A DNA stretch of 40,223 nt, from positions 1 through 40,223 of the forward strand of contig JAFGHU010000205.1 of assembly GCA_016929955.1 (NCBI GenBank). Direction: 5' to 3'. The position numbers were made by a program, and so were the translations under genes. The number at the start of each line of letters is the position of its first letter. Within the stretch, counting starts at the first letter, position 1. The stretch comes from Bacteroidales bacterium (lineage in GTDB: Bacteria > Bacteroidota > Bacteroidia > Bacteroidales > UBA12170). A model generated the notes under the pieces. That model was given only the letters and a program-made list of their open reading frames with translations, had not been told where the DNA came from and did no database searches. This document shows positions 30,580 to 38,403 of the stretch, one piece after another.

Positions 30580-31526
30580 TGGCCTATTTGCTGCTAATCA
30601 TCGGTTTAATTGTGCTTATTGGCAGTGCCAATGTATTGGTGGTAGGCGCTTCTTCTTTTGCTAAAAAATTCAATATTCCCAACTTGGTTATCGGCCTTAC
30701 GGTCGTTTCTTTTGGAACTTCATTTCCCGAGCTGATAATCAATGTGTTGGCTGGTTTTAAAGGGCAAAGCGATTTAGCGATAGGAAATGTTATTGGGAGT
30801 AATGTAGTGAATATTTTACTGGTTATTGGCGTATCCGCAATAGTGCAACCAATACGCGTACAAAGCAATACCGTTAAGTTTGAAATCCCTTTCAGTATCC
30901 TGGCCATTTTTGTCCTTTTTGTTATGGCTAACGATTTGTTGTTTGATGGCACTCAACGAACAATGCTTAGTCGCTCCGACGGCATTATCTTATTGGCCTT
31001 CTTCCTAATATTTATGTATTATACCTTTATTATTGCAAAACATGGCTCTGCCGACGAAGGACATCAGGTAAAAATTCTGCCCAATTGGAAATCGGTTTTA
31101 TATTTAGTGGCCGGTGTTATAGGTTTGTATTTTGGAGGGGTGTTAATTGTGGATAATGCAACTCTTATAGCTCTAAATCTGGGATTAAGCGAAGCGGTAA
31201 TCGGTATTTTAGTTATTGCTTTGGGAACATCACTTCCCGAACTTGCAACTTCGGTGGTGGCTGCCTATAAAGGCAATGCCGATATGGCGGTAGGAAATGT
31301 GGTAGGATCTAATATTTTTAATGTGTTTTTTGTGTTGGGAATTAGTGTTACGCTAAGTCCTATCCCTTTTAATATATCCTTAAATACCGATTTACTTGTC
31401 GTTCTTGTATCCAGTATTTTATTGTTTGTATTTGTATTTACCAGAAAAGGGCGACAAATAGATCGCCTAGAAGGCAGTATTTTTTTAATGCTATATCTTG
31501 CTTACGTAGTTTGGTTGCTTGTATAA
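30579..31526 (+). CDS. Calcium/sodium antiporter (CaCA family, YrbG-like)
   Basis: A 315-residue inner-membrane cation antiporter with about ten hydrophobic segments in two inverted Na_Ca_ex repeats. The alpha-1 motif is visible as VVSFGTSFPELIINVLAGFKG and GNVIGSNVVNILLVIG. The alpha-2 motif is IALGTSLPELATSVVAAYKG and GNVVGSNIFNVFFVLG. Both acidic residues of the GTS-PE motifs are kept. The ion is probably Ca2+ exchanged for Na+ or H+. It is translationally coupled to lysS, and its last 25 nt overlap the 3' end of the convergent metallo-hydrolase gene. Confidence 0.9.
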   Translation: MAYLLLIIGLIVLIGSANVLVVGASSFAKKFNIPNLVIGLTVVSFGTSFPELIINVLAGFKGQSDLAIGNVIGSNVVNILLVIGVSAIVQPIRVQSNTVKFEIPFSILAIFVLFVMANDLLFDGTQRTMLSRSDGIILLAFFLIFMYYTFIIAKHGSADEGHQVKILPNWKSVLYLVAGVIGLYFGGVLIVDNATLIALNLGLSEAVIGILVIALGTSLPELATSVVAAYKGNADMAVGNVVGSNIFNVFFVLGISVTLSPIPFNISLNTDLLVVLVSSILLFVFVFTRKGRQIDRLEGSIFLMLYLAYVVWLLV

Positions 31527-32299
31527 GGCAATTCAATTTGCAAACCATCGTAAGCCAATTCAACATTGGCAGGCAGCGTTTTATTTACTTCATCGTGTAA
31601 TCCAATATAATGGCCTAAGTGCGTAAGATATGCTTTTTCGGGATTTACTTTTTCAATCATTTCCAAGGCTTCCGACAAGCAAAAATGAGAAGGATGTTTT
31701 CTTTTTCTGAGCGCATTTAAGACCAATATTTTGCTTCCTTTTATTTTTTCGAAAGTTTCTTCAGGTATAAAATTAGCATCTGTTATATAACTAAAATCGC
31801 CAATTCTAAAACCAAAAACGGGCATATCACGATGCATAACCGGCAGAGGATGAATACACAATCCGGCAATATTTATTTTCTCTTTGCTAAGTTTGTGTAA
31901 TTCTAATTTAGGTCCGCCTTGGTAATCGCCGGGAGTAAAAATATAGGGAAACTCTGTTTTTACATTTTCTAAAACACGCGGACTTAAATAGAGATGAATA
32001 GGTTTTCTCAAAAGATAATTAAATGCACGCACATCATCTAATCCGGCAATATGATCGCGATGCTCATGCGTAAGCAAAATGGCTTCTAAATCTTTTACTC
32101 CGGCATTAAGCATCTGCATTCTAAAATCGGGACCACAATCGATATTGACGTTTTTATGTTGATAATTAAGCAGAACAGATGTTCGTAAACGTTTGTCTTT
32201 GGGGTTTTTAGATGTACAAACTTCGCAGTCGCAACTGATTATAGGAACACCTATAGAAGTGCCAGTACCTAAAAAAGTAATACGAAGTAAATGGTCCAT
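31502..32299 (-). CDS. MBL fold metallo-hydrolase, PhnP-like
   Basis: A 265-residue metallo-beta-lactamase-fold hydrolase. The metal-binding motif THEHRDH is at 77-83 (H78, H80, D82, H83). Further ligands are likely H in VMHRD, D in ITDANF and H in LTHLGHY. A CDCEVC cluster (C23, C25, C28) matches the structural zinc site of PhnP-type phosphodiesterases, so a cyclic phosphodiesterase activity is likely. The substrate is unknown. It is the third gene of the rex-ribF operon (6-nt gap) and converges on the antiporter gene with a 25-nt overlap. Confidence 0.85.
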   Translation of the reverse strand: MDHLLRITFLGTGTSIGVPIISCDCEVCTSKNPKDKRLRTSVLLNYQHKNVNIDCGPDFRMQMLNAGVKDLEAILLTHEHRDHIAGLDDVRAFNYLLRKPIHLYLSPRVLENVKTEFPYIFTPGDYQGGPKLELHKLSKEKINIAGLCIHPLPVMHRDMPVFGFRIGDFSYITDANFIPEETFEKIKGSKILVLNALRKRKHPSHFCLSEALEMIEKVNPEKAYLTHLGHYIGLHDEVNKTLPANVELAYDGLQIELPYTSNQTT

Positions 32300-32305
32300 G
32301 GATAC

Positions 32306-33229
32306 TTAAAATTGAAGCTTATTAAAGTGGATCAAGTCTTTGATAATCGCTGATTTTAACAAAGTAGGATCTTTAATAATTTTGCTGGGTTTAATAAAGC
32401 GAACACATACATGTTCTGTTTCATTTTCTTGCTCAGGGAAATCAGGAATATATAAATCGATATTGTTTTTATCCGTTTCGTTACAAAGCGATATCAAGCA
32501 AAGACCTTTATAGGTTTTTTGAAGAAAATCGACTTGAATAAGATAAGAACCACAAGGCGGAACAAGTTTGTATTTTTCTTCAATAATCAGACGCTTTGTT
32601 TTATAACCCATTTGTAAATATTGCGCTTGACCTTGTCCGTTTAACAGTGCTTTTATTTGATATTGATGGCCGAGATAAACTTCGGCTTTTTCTACCTGTC
32701 CCTGCAAGATGGCTTCGCGAATAAGTGTTGAGCTAATATCCACATTTTGAATATCTTGCGAAGGGATTAGCTCCAAATCGAAGCCGTGTTTCAGACCTAA
32801 TATTTTAAGCTCCTCTATATCGCCTTCCCTGTTTTTTCCAAAATGATGGTTTGTTCCGGTTACAATTTTTTTTACGTGTAATTTATCAACCAAATAGTCT
32901 TTTATAAAATCTTTAGCTGAAGTTTCGGCAAATTCTTTAGTAAATTTTACAAAAATGATATTATCGAGGCCCGCGTTGCGCAGTAAGTCAATTTTTTCTT
33001 GTCGCGAATTGATCATCATTAAATCCTTGCCCGAAGTATCGGGATACAAAACCTGACGAGGATGTGGATAAAAGGTGATAAGAACAGTTTCGCCATTTAT
33101 TTTTTGAGCAGTTTCGCTCAAGCGTTTCAATATAAGTTGATGACCTATATGAACACCATCAAATGAGCCTGTAGTTACAACTGCATTTTTAATATGTTTT
33201 ACTTCTTCGAAGCCAAAATATATATTCAC
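32306..33229 (-). CDS. ribF: Bifunctional riboflavin kinase/FAD synthetase
   Basis: Phosphorylates riboflavin to FMN and adenylylates FMN to FAD. The 307-residue length is normal for the bifunctional enzyme. The N-terminal FAD-synthetase domain shows TGSFDGVHIGHQLIL (HxGH nucleotide-binding motif), GTNHHFGKNREGD and SSTLIREAILQGQVEKAEVYLG. The C-terminal kinase domain (about 190-307) is recognisable by position and length but more divergent: the usual PTxN-type signature is not obvious. It lies 5 nt after rex, an arrangement that couples flavin cofactor synthesis with a redox regulator. Confidence 0.9.
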   Translation of the reverse strand: MNIYFGFEEVKHIKNAVVTTGSFDGVHIGHQLILKRLSETAQKINGETVLITFYPHPRQVLYPDTSGKDLMMINSRQEKIDLLRNAGLDNIIFVKFTKEFAETSAKDFIKDYLVDKLHVKKIVTGTNHHFGKNREGDIEELKILGLKHGFDLELIPSQDIQNVDISSTLIREAILQGQVEKAEVYLGHQYQIKALLNGQGQAQYLQMGYKTKRLIIEEKYKLVPPCGSYLIQVDFLQKTYKGLCLISLCNETDKNNIDLYIPDFPEQENETEHVCVRFIKPSKIIKDPTLLKSAIIKDLIHFNKLQF

Positions 33230-33234
33230 GTCCC

Positions 33235-33858
33235 TTATTTCATATTTTTTGCAAAATAAGCAACTTTTTCCAAAGAAGTAACCATATCGTACTCTTCTAA
33301 GTAAATATTTTCAGGAACATTTACCGGACGGGGAGAATAATTTAAAATACCTTTAATTTTAGCATCGACGAGCAATGAGGCTACATTTACAGCTTCATTT
33401 ACCGGAACAGAAATAATGGCGATGCTTATGTTTTTTTCTTTAACAATTTGTTTGAGCTTTTCTAAGGGATAAACTTCTATACCGGCCAAAGTGGTTCCAA
33501 TTTTATCAGGATTCACATCAAAAGCGGCAACTATACTTAGTTTTTCGCGTCGGTTCGAAAAATATTTCATCAAAGCCCGACCTAAATTTCCGGCACCAAC
33601 AATGGCTACATTTTGTCCTTCGGGTTTGTCAAGTATTTCTCCTATCAATTCCACCAATTCCTTTACATTATATCCTTTCCTAAGCGTTCCGGTATAACCA
33701 ATAAGCATAATATCACGTCTTACCTGAACAGGTGTAATATGATGAATATTAGCAATTTCATGTGAAAAAATATGCTCTTTTCCGTTTGCATCACAGATCA
33801 GCAAGTTTCTTCTATACTGACTTAATCTTTCTACGGTTTTATCTGGTAGTGTACTCAT
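33235..33858 (-). CDS. rex: Redox-sensing transcriptional repressor Rex
   Basis: NADH/NAD+-sensing repressor of 207 residues. The N-terminal winged helix (about 5-78) contains ANIHHITPVQVRRDIMLIGYTGTLRKGYNVKELVELIGEIL. The C-terminal Rossmann domain begins VAIVGAGNLGRALMKYF (GxGxxG), followed by IVAAFDVNPDKIG, the expected NAD-binding aspartate. IIKG-type and ILNYSPRPVNVPENI segments close the protein, as in Rex. The gene heads the rex-ribF-MBL operon. A palindrome overlapping the predicted transcription start (33870-33883) suggests autorepression. Confidence 0.95.
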   Translation of the reverse strand: MSTLPDKTVERLSQYRRNLLICDANGKEHIFSHEIANIHHITPVQVRRDIMLIGYTGTLRKGYNVKELVELIGEILDKPEGQNVAIVGAGNLGRALMKYFSNRREKLSIVAAFDVNPDKIGTTLAGIEVYPLEKLKQIVKEKNISIAIISVPVNEAVNVASLLVDAKIKGILNYSPRPVNVPENIYLEEYDMVTSLEKVAYFAKNMK

Positions 33859-33869
33859 TCTTTTTTACA

Positions 33870-33883
33870 TTGTTAACTAACAA
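33870..33883. promoter_or_regulatory. Candidate Rex operator at the rex promoter
   Basis: TTGTTA-AC-TAACAA is a perfect 6+2+6 palindrome covering the predicted transcription start. Extending to 33887 gives TTGTTA-N6-AAACAA, one mismatch from an 18-bp Rex-type site. Rex genes are often autoregulated. Confidence 0.45.
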
Positions 33884-33884
33884 A

Positions 33885-33892
33885 CAAAGGTA
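33885..33892 (-). promoter_or_regulatory. -7 box for the rex operon
   Basis: CAAAGGTA reads TACCTTTG on the minus strand. It predicts a start near 33878 and a leader of about 20 nt. Confidence 0.5.
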
Positions 33893-33974
33893 ATTAAATT
33901 TGTTAAATGTTTGTGATTTTTTTTTTGAAACGAAAAGGGGGATTTTAAAAAAACGTATAACCGAACTAGAGACT

Positions 33975-34508
33975 TCAAACGGAATGCTTTTTTATACGAT
34001 CTAAATGTTTGTAAATATGAGCTAACTTTGCTTTTATACCGCCACTTTTAATCGGTCTAAGTTCCTCTAACATTAGAATGAGCTCGTTTATTAAAATGAT
34101 TTCATTGTCAGCTAGTTTTAAGTACAAATCGCTGGCATGGGCAATTACTGCAATAGGAGAATTCAGGTCAAGAAGAAGATTTGTGGTATAATCAAGCAAA
34201 AAGCCTTGCTGCTTAATTGGAATTTTTGCCGATATCAATAAAGCAAGCACATTTCGCTGAACAGCAAAATCGTGTTTTTTTTGGAGCATAGAAATTAGCG
34301 AATCAATTTTATTTATTAAAAGCTCCGGATATTGATCCTGAATAATTCGTAAAGGCCAGGCCGCTCTTCTTGATAAAGGTTCTGATTGCGCAAAAGTAAA
34401 TGCAATCAAGTCATCGATTAGTTCGGGCTTTTGATGAATTATATCTGCAATAAACAAGGCCTGTGCCTTGCTGTGCTCTTTTAAAATAAGTGCTTTAAGT
34501 GTTTCCAT
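33975..34508 (-). CDS. Uncharacterised all-helical protein
   Basis: A 177-residue protein predicted to be almost entirely alpha-helical (METLKALILKEHSKAQALFIADII, then repeated leucine-rich amphipathic helices). The pattern resembles HEAT/armadillo-like repeats: the helix pairs at about 20-60, 65-105 and 110-160 are similar in length but I cannot align clear repeats. No enzyme motif, signal peptide or transmembrane helix is seen. I chose the ATG at 34508, which leaves a 4-nt gap to the upstream SpmAB gene; the longer frame to 34535 would overlap it. Cotranscription with the SpmAB-like gene is likely. The function is unknown. Confidence 0.65.
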   Translation of the reverse strand: METLKALILKEHSKAQALFIADIIHQKPELIDDLIAFTFAQSEPLSRRAAWPLRIIQDQYPELLINKIDSLISMLQKKHDFAVQRNVLALLISAKIPIKQQGFLLDYTTNLLLDLNSPIAVIAHASDLYLKLADNEIILINELILMLEELRPIKSGGIKAKLAHIYKHLDRIKKHSV

Positions 34509-34512
34509 GGCA

Positions 34513-35745
34513 TCAAGCAAAAAATAAATAGGCAATAAAGATAGCGGCTACAATACCGGCAAAGTCGGCAATAAGACCTGCGCTAACGGCATACCTCGTA
34601 TTTTTTATAGAAACCGATCCAAAATATACCGCTAAAATATAAAAGGTAGTGTCGGTTGCACCCTGAAATGTGGCCGACAATCTTCCTACAAAAGAATCGA
34701 CACCATAATTCTTCATCGTTTCAATCATTAATCCACGTGCTCCACCACCACTTAGTGGTTTCATAAAAGCGGTAGGAAGTGCTCCCACAAAATCGGTGTT
34801 TACACCTAAAAAGGCAAAAAAAGCACCCAGTCCGTTTACCAGATAATCCATAGCCCCCGAAGTGCGAAATACACCAATAGCAACCAATATTGCCACTAAA
34901 AAAGGGATAATTTTAATGGCAATCGTAAATCCTTCTTTGGCGCCATCGATAAAGGTATCGTATACATTCACTTTTTTTCTTAAGGCCAACAAAATAAATA
35001 AAGCGATAATACTGAATAAGATAAAGTTGGCGATTACCGTAGAATATACGGATACTTCGTTTTGTGGTAAACGCACAAAGAGGTAAATTATGCCGGCAAT
35101 TATTGCAGAAAATCCGCCCAAATAGGCCAGAATAACCTTATTGAACAGATTTATTTTTTGATGCAGAGAAACAGCGATAATTCCGGCTAGTGTTGAAAAG
35201 AAAGTCGAGAGTAAAATGGGTAAAAATATATCGCTGGGATTGGCCGCTCCCAATTGAGCCCGATAAACCATAATAGTGATAGGAATTAGTGTTAAACCCG
35301 AAGTATTTAAAACCAAAAACATAATCATCGCATTGGATGCTGTATCTTTTTTTGTATTCAATTCCTGAAGCTGTTCCATAGCTTTCAGTCCCATTGGTGT
35401 TGCCGCATTATCGAGTCCTAACATATTGGCTGCCAGATTCATCATAATGGTGCCATTTACCGCATGATTTTTAGGTATTTCGGGAAATAATTTTTGAAAA
35501 AACGGACTTACGGCTTTTGATAAAAGCTGAACAACACCTCCTTTTTCGCCTACTTTCATTAAACCAAGCCAAAGCGTCATTACACCCGTTAATCCCAAGG
35601 AAAGTTCAAAACCGGTCTTCGCATTATCGAAAGTGCTATTCATAATCGCCGGAAAAATTTCGGTATCTCCAAAAAATATCAATCGAATAAGCGCTATTAT
35701 AAAGGCAGAAAGGAAAAAGAAAATCCAAAGATAGTTTAAGGCCAT
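34513..35745 (-). CDS. Fused SpmA-SpmB (nucleoside recognition domain) membrane protein
   Basis: A 410-residue membrane protein in which the spore maturation proteins A and B are joined in one chain. The SpmA-like half covers about 1-200 (GLTGVMTLWLGLMKVGEKGG; MMNLAANMLGLDNAATPMGLKAMEQLQ). The SpmB-like half covers about 245-410 (DTFIDGAKEGFTIAIKIIPFLVAILVAIGVFRTSGAMDYL; FMKPLSGGGARGLM; TFQGATDTTFYILAVYFG). Both carry nucleoside-recognition (Gate) domains. The organism has no reason to sporulate, so the name is historical; a transport role is likely but the substrate is unknown. A -7 box at 35757-35764 gives an almost leaderless mRNA. Confidence 0.85.
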   Translation of the reverse strand: MALNYLWIFFFLSAFIIALIRLIFFGDTEIFPAIMNSTFDNAKTGFELSLGLTGVMTLWLGLMKVGEKGGVVQLLSKAVSPFFQKLFPEIPKNHAVNGTIMMNLAANMLGLDNAATPMGLKAMEQLQELNTKKDTASNAMIMFLVLNTSGLTLIPITIMVYRAQLGAANPSDIFLPILLSTFFSTLAGIIAVSLHQKINLFNKVILAYLGGFSAIIAGIIYLFVRLPQNEVSVYSTVIANFILFSIIALFILLALRKKVNVYDTFIDGAKEGFTIAIKIIPFLVAILVAIGVFRTSGAMDYLVNGLGAFFAFLGVNTDFVGALPTAFMKPLSGGGARGLMIETMKNYGVDSFVGRLSATFQGATDTTFYILAVYFGSVSIKNTRYAVSAGLIADFAGIVAAIFIAYLFFA

Positions 35746-35756
35746 TGCTTTTTTAA

Positions 35757-35764
35757 CAAAGATA
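35757..35764 (-). promoter_or_regulatory. -7 box for the SpmAB-like gene
   Basis: CAAAGATA reads TATCTTTG on the minus strand and lies 11 nt before the ATG at 35745. Confidence 0.5.
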
Positions 35765-35816
35765 AAAATTAATCATTCTAACAAAGCGCTTCGATAATTC
35801 TCTGGACTATTTTAGT

Positions 35817-36776
35817 TTAAATTGCCAAATCATCATCATTGAAAATAGAAAAGACAGCATCTTCATAAGCATCGAATGATTTGCACTTTTTTAGTTTGCG
35901 CATAATTTTGTGCGGTTCGTTAAAAGCAAAAGCCAAATACGACCAGTATTCTTTTAAAACACCCAACAAAGTAAGCCTGTCCATATAGGCTTTTCGATAA
36001 GCATAATACAAATTATCCATAAAACGATGGAGGTGTGCTTTTTTGTCGATTGGCAATTCCAGGCCTTTTATTCGAGCGGGCAAAAAAGGATCAGCTAAGA
36101 TTCCACGTCCAAGCATTAGCCGATTGAAATTTACGAATCGTTTTGAAAAGGCAGCAAATTTTTCGCTACTTGTTATATCGCCATTATAAACTACGGGCAT
36201 AGTTAATTGAGGAGCAATTTGTGCAAAAGCTTCCCAATCTGCTTCGCCTGAGTACATCTGTTTTCCCGTTCGTGCATGAATGATTAATTCGCTTATAGCA
36301 AAGGAGTTAAAAACAGGAATAAGCGCTTTTAGCTCTTCGTTATCTTCGTATCCCAATCGGCATTTTATCGAAAATTTTAGATCAATCTGAGCCATTATAT
36401 CCTTCAAAATAGCTTGAATCATATCCGGAAAAGGCAGTAATCCCGAGCCTCGTTTTTTATTTGCAACCTGAGGATGAGGACAACCTAAATTCCAGTTTAA
36501 TTCTCTAAATCCGAGCTGTTTACATTGTTGAGCAAAGTAAATGATTTCATCGGCATCCTTACTCAAAATCTGAGGAATCACTTCCGACTTATTTTCAGTT
36601 TGATTTTTAAGTTCCGCTAAATATCTTGGTGATAAAGCATCCTTGTTTTTTATGCCCGTAAAATAAGGCGTATAAAAAGCATCAATACCTTCAAAAAATT
36701 GAGCGTAAATATGTCGGAATGTCTGATTTGTAATTCCTTGAAAAGGCGCAAAATAGATTTTAATATTCCGATTCAT
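35817..36776 (-). CDS. tRNA-dihydrouridine synthase family protein
   Basis: A 319-residue FMN-dependent enzyme that reduces uridines in tRNA. The N-terminal FAPFQGITNQTFRHIY is the FMN-binding start of the TIM barrel. The catalytic cysteine is C99 in NWNLGCPHPQVANKKRGSGLL. Further FMN and phosphate contacts appear in FSIKCRLGY, IIHARTGKQMYSGEADW and VVYNGDI and in the LMLGRGILADPFL loop. The helical C-terminal tRNA-binding domain covers about 235-319. It reads closer to DusC/DusB-type enzymes than to DusA, but the exact target uridine is unknown. It is 13 nt downstream of glnA and likely cotranscribed. Confidence 0.88.
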   Translation of the reverse strand: MNRNIKIYFAPFQGITNQTFRHIYAQFFEGIDAFYTPYFTGIKNKDALSPRYLAELKNQTENKSEVIPQILSKDADEIIYFAQQCKQLGFRELNWNLGCPHPQVANKKRGSGLLPFPDMIQAILKDIMAQIDLKFSIKCRLGYEDNEELKALIPVFNSFAISELIIHARTGKQMYSGEADWEAFAQIAPQLTMPVVYNGDITSSEKFAAFSKRFVNFNRLMLGRGILADPFLPARIKGLELPIDKKAHLHRFMDNLYYAYRKAYMDRLTLLGVLKEYWSYLAFAFNEPHKIMRKLKKCKSFDAYEDAVFSIFNDDDLAI

Positions 36777-36789
36777 GGCCTAAAACCAT

Positions 36790-38295
36790 TTATCCACAAT
36801 GGAAAAACCGATCGACAAGTTCTAAAATACGCTCTTCATCATTCCCAATTTCCTCTCGAATATTTTCGTCGTTATAGGCTTTTAATTTAGAAATAATGCC
36901 GTCTATTGTTCTGTTGTCGAAAACATTGTATTGTAAGAAAATTTCTTTTTGGGCGGCTAGTTCATCGGCAGAATTCCAACAAGAAATCGGCAGTTGATCG
37001 AGGCTTGACGCCTTTTCTTGATGTTCCTTTTCGAAAATATTGACATCTACATAGGTTTTTTCAGCGTAATCTAAAGCCTTATCCATTTCTAAACCATGGC
37101 GTGCTGCAATGGTCAATCCGGCTAAAAGCAAATAGATATCAGCAGAACCATCAGGACAGCGAAATTCTACCGTTTGTTTACTACTAAAATCTTTGTTGTT
37201 TTTACTTTCTAAAGGATTGGCATGTTTTAGCATATCATTTTGTCCGGACCATCCAAGAGGAACACGTACCAAAACCGAACGATTGCGGTCGCCCCAACAT
37301 ATATTTGTGGGCGCTTCCTGATGTGGAACCAAACGGAAGTAGGAAGTAGGATTTGTATTTCCAAAAGCGGTTAATGCTTTTGATAAACTTAAATATCCGG
37401 CAATTGCTTTTTTGGCCGTATCGCTTATTTTTCCGTTTTCTACCATTTGATTTTTACCTTCTTTCATCAAGCGGGTATGAATATGCAATCCGCTTCCGGC
37501 GCGACCCACAGTAATTTTGGGTGCAAAAGTAACCGTAACGCCATAGCGATGAGCAAGTGTGCGTAATGCCCATTTAGCAATAATTAATTGATCGGCAGCT
37601 TCTTCTAATTTTGAAGGTTTGAATTCGATTTCGTTTTGCTCGTATTCTAAATTTCCTACCGTAAAATTGCCTACTTCAGAGTGTCCGTATTTAATATTTC
37701 CACCAATAGAAGCAATGGCTAACATCGCTTCTCTGCGTAGGTCTTCCCACTTGGTAAAAGGACTGCTTTCGTGATAGCCTTTTTGATTGTCGGTAACAAA
37801 ATAAGGTTCTTTTTCGCTGATGACATAGTATTCCAGCTCGCCCATAACTTCAAAATCGAAACTCGTTTTTTCTTGTAAGGCCAGATGCGCTTTTTGCAAA
37901 ATATATTCTGGCGATCCTTCAAAAGGATTTCCGTCTTTATTGTAAAAGGAGCATAAAATATCGACCGTTGGAATTTCGCTAAACGGATTTAAAAAAGCGG
38001 TTCTAAAACGTGGAATGACATATAAATCGCTATTGCCGGCTTCGATATTAGGAAACAAACTACTGCCATCCACACGTTCGCCCGAAGAAAGAATTTCTTC
38101 TAATTGCGCACGATTATGAACGACAAAATTGAGCGTTTTTAAGCGGCCATCGCCACCTACATAGCGAAAATTAAGCATTTCAATATGTTGTGATTCAATG
38201 TATTGAATAATGTCGTCGCGTGTAAACTCGTGTTGTGGTTTATTAAAAAACTGAATTAATGGATTTGGGCTGAGTGCAAAATTTGTTGTCATCAC
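36790..38295 (-). CDS. glnA: Glutamine synthetase
   Basis: Makes glutamine from glutamate, ammonia and ATP. The protein is 501 residues. The beta-grasp N-terminal domain (about 20-115) includes VDGSSLFPNIEAGNSDLYVIPR. Catalytic-domain motifs are FEVMGELEYYV (metal-binding glutamate), HSEVGNFTVGNLEYEQNEIEF, the ATP-site GRAGSGLHIHTRLM and the glutamate and ATP site NPTSYFRLVPHQEAPTNICWGDRNRSVLVRVP. The usual GYEAP is HQEAP here. The ending FRCPDGSADIYLLLAGLTIAARHGLEM replaces the FRFPDPSANPYL of GSI enzymes. It is therefore a GS-family protein of a Bacteroidota subtype, and strict GSI activity is likely but not proved. It heads the operon with dus. The adenylylation tyrosine region was not identified. 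Confidence 0.85.
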   Translation of the reverse strand: MMTTNFALSPNPLIQFFNKPQHEFTRDDIIQYIESQHIEMLNFRYVGGDGRLKTLNFVVHNRAQLEEILSSGERVDGSSLFPNIEAGNSDLYVIPRFRTAFLNPFSEIPTVDILCSFYNKDGNPFEGSPEYILQKAHLALQEKTSFDFEVMGELEYYVISEKEPYFVTDNQKGYHESSPFTKWEDLRREAMLAIASIGGNIKYGHSEVGNFTVGNLEYEQNEIEFKPSKLEEAADQLIIAKWALRTLAHRYGVTVTFAPKITVGRAGSGLHIHTRLMKEGKNQMVENGKISDTAKKAIAGYLSLSKALTAFGNTNPTSYFRLVPHQEAPTNICWGDRNRSVLVRVPLGWSGQNDMLKHANPLESKNNKDFSSKQTVEFRCPDGSADIYLLLAGLTIAARHGLEMDKALDYAEKTYVDVNIFEKEHQEKASSLDQLPISCWNSADELAAQKEIFLQYNVFDNRTIDGIISKLKAYNDENIREEIGNDEERILELVDRFFHCG

Positions 38296-38312
38296 TATCG
38301 ATTTAGTCGTAT

Positions 38313-38335
38313 TCGTTATTTTTTTAACAAAGATC
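38313..38335 (-). promoter_or_regulatory. glnA promoter region with Rex-like palindrome
   Basis: CAAAGATC (38328-38335) reads GATCTTTG on the minus strand, one base from TAnnTTTG. Overlapping it by 3 nt, TCGTTA-N6-TAACAA (38313-38330) is one base from TTGTTA-N6-TAACAA. The geometry matches the rex promoter. The TTAACAAAG context may simply be a common promoter sequence in this genome. Confidence 0.25.
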
Positions 38336-38403
38336 AGAAAAAGGCTTAATTAATTGGACTTGTTTGAAAACTATTTTTTAAAAAATACGCGAATTAATTC
38401 CGT

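Noticed and set aside
35726-35733. CAAAGATA (-7 box on the minus strand)
   Set aside because: It is inside the SpmAB coding region and no gene start lies just downstream. The copy at 35757-35764 is the plausible promoter.
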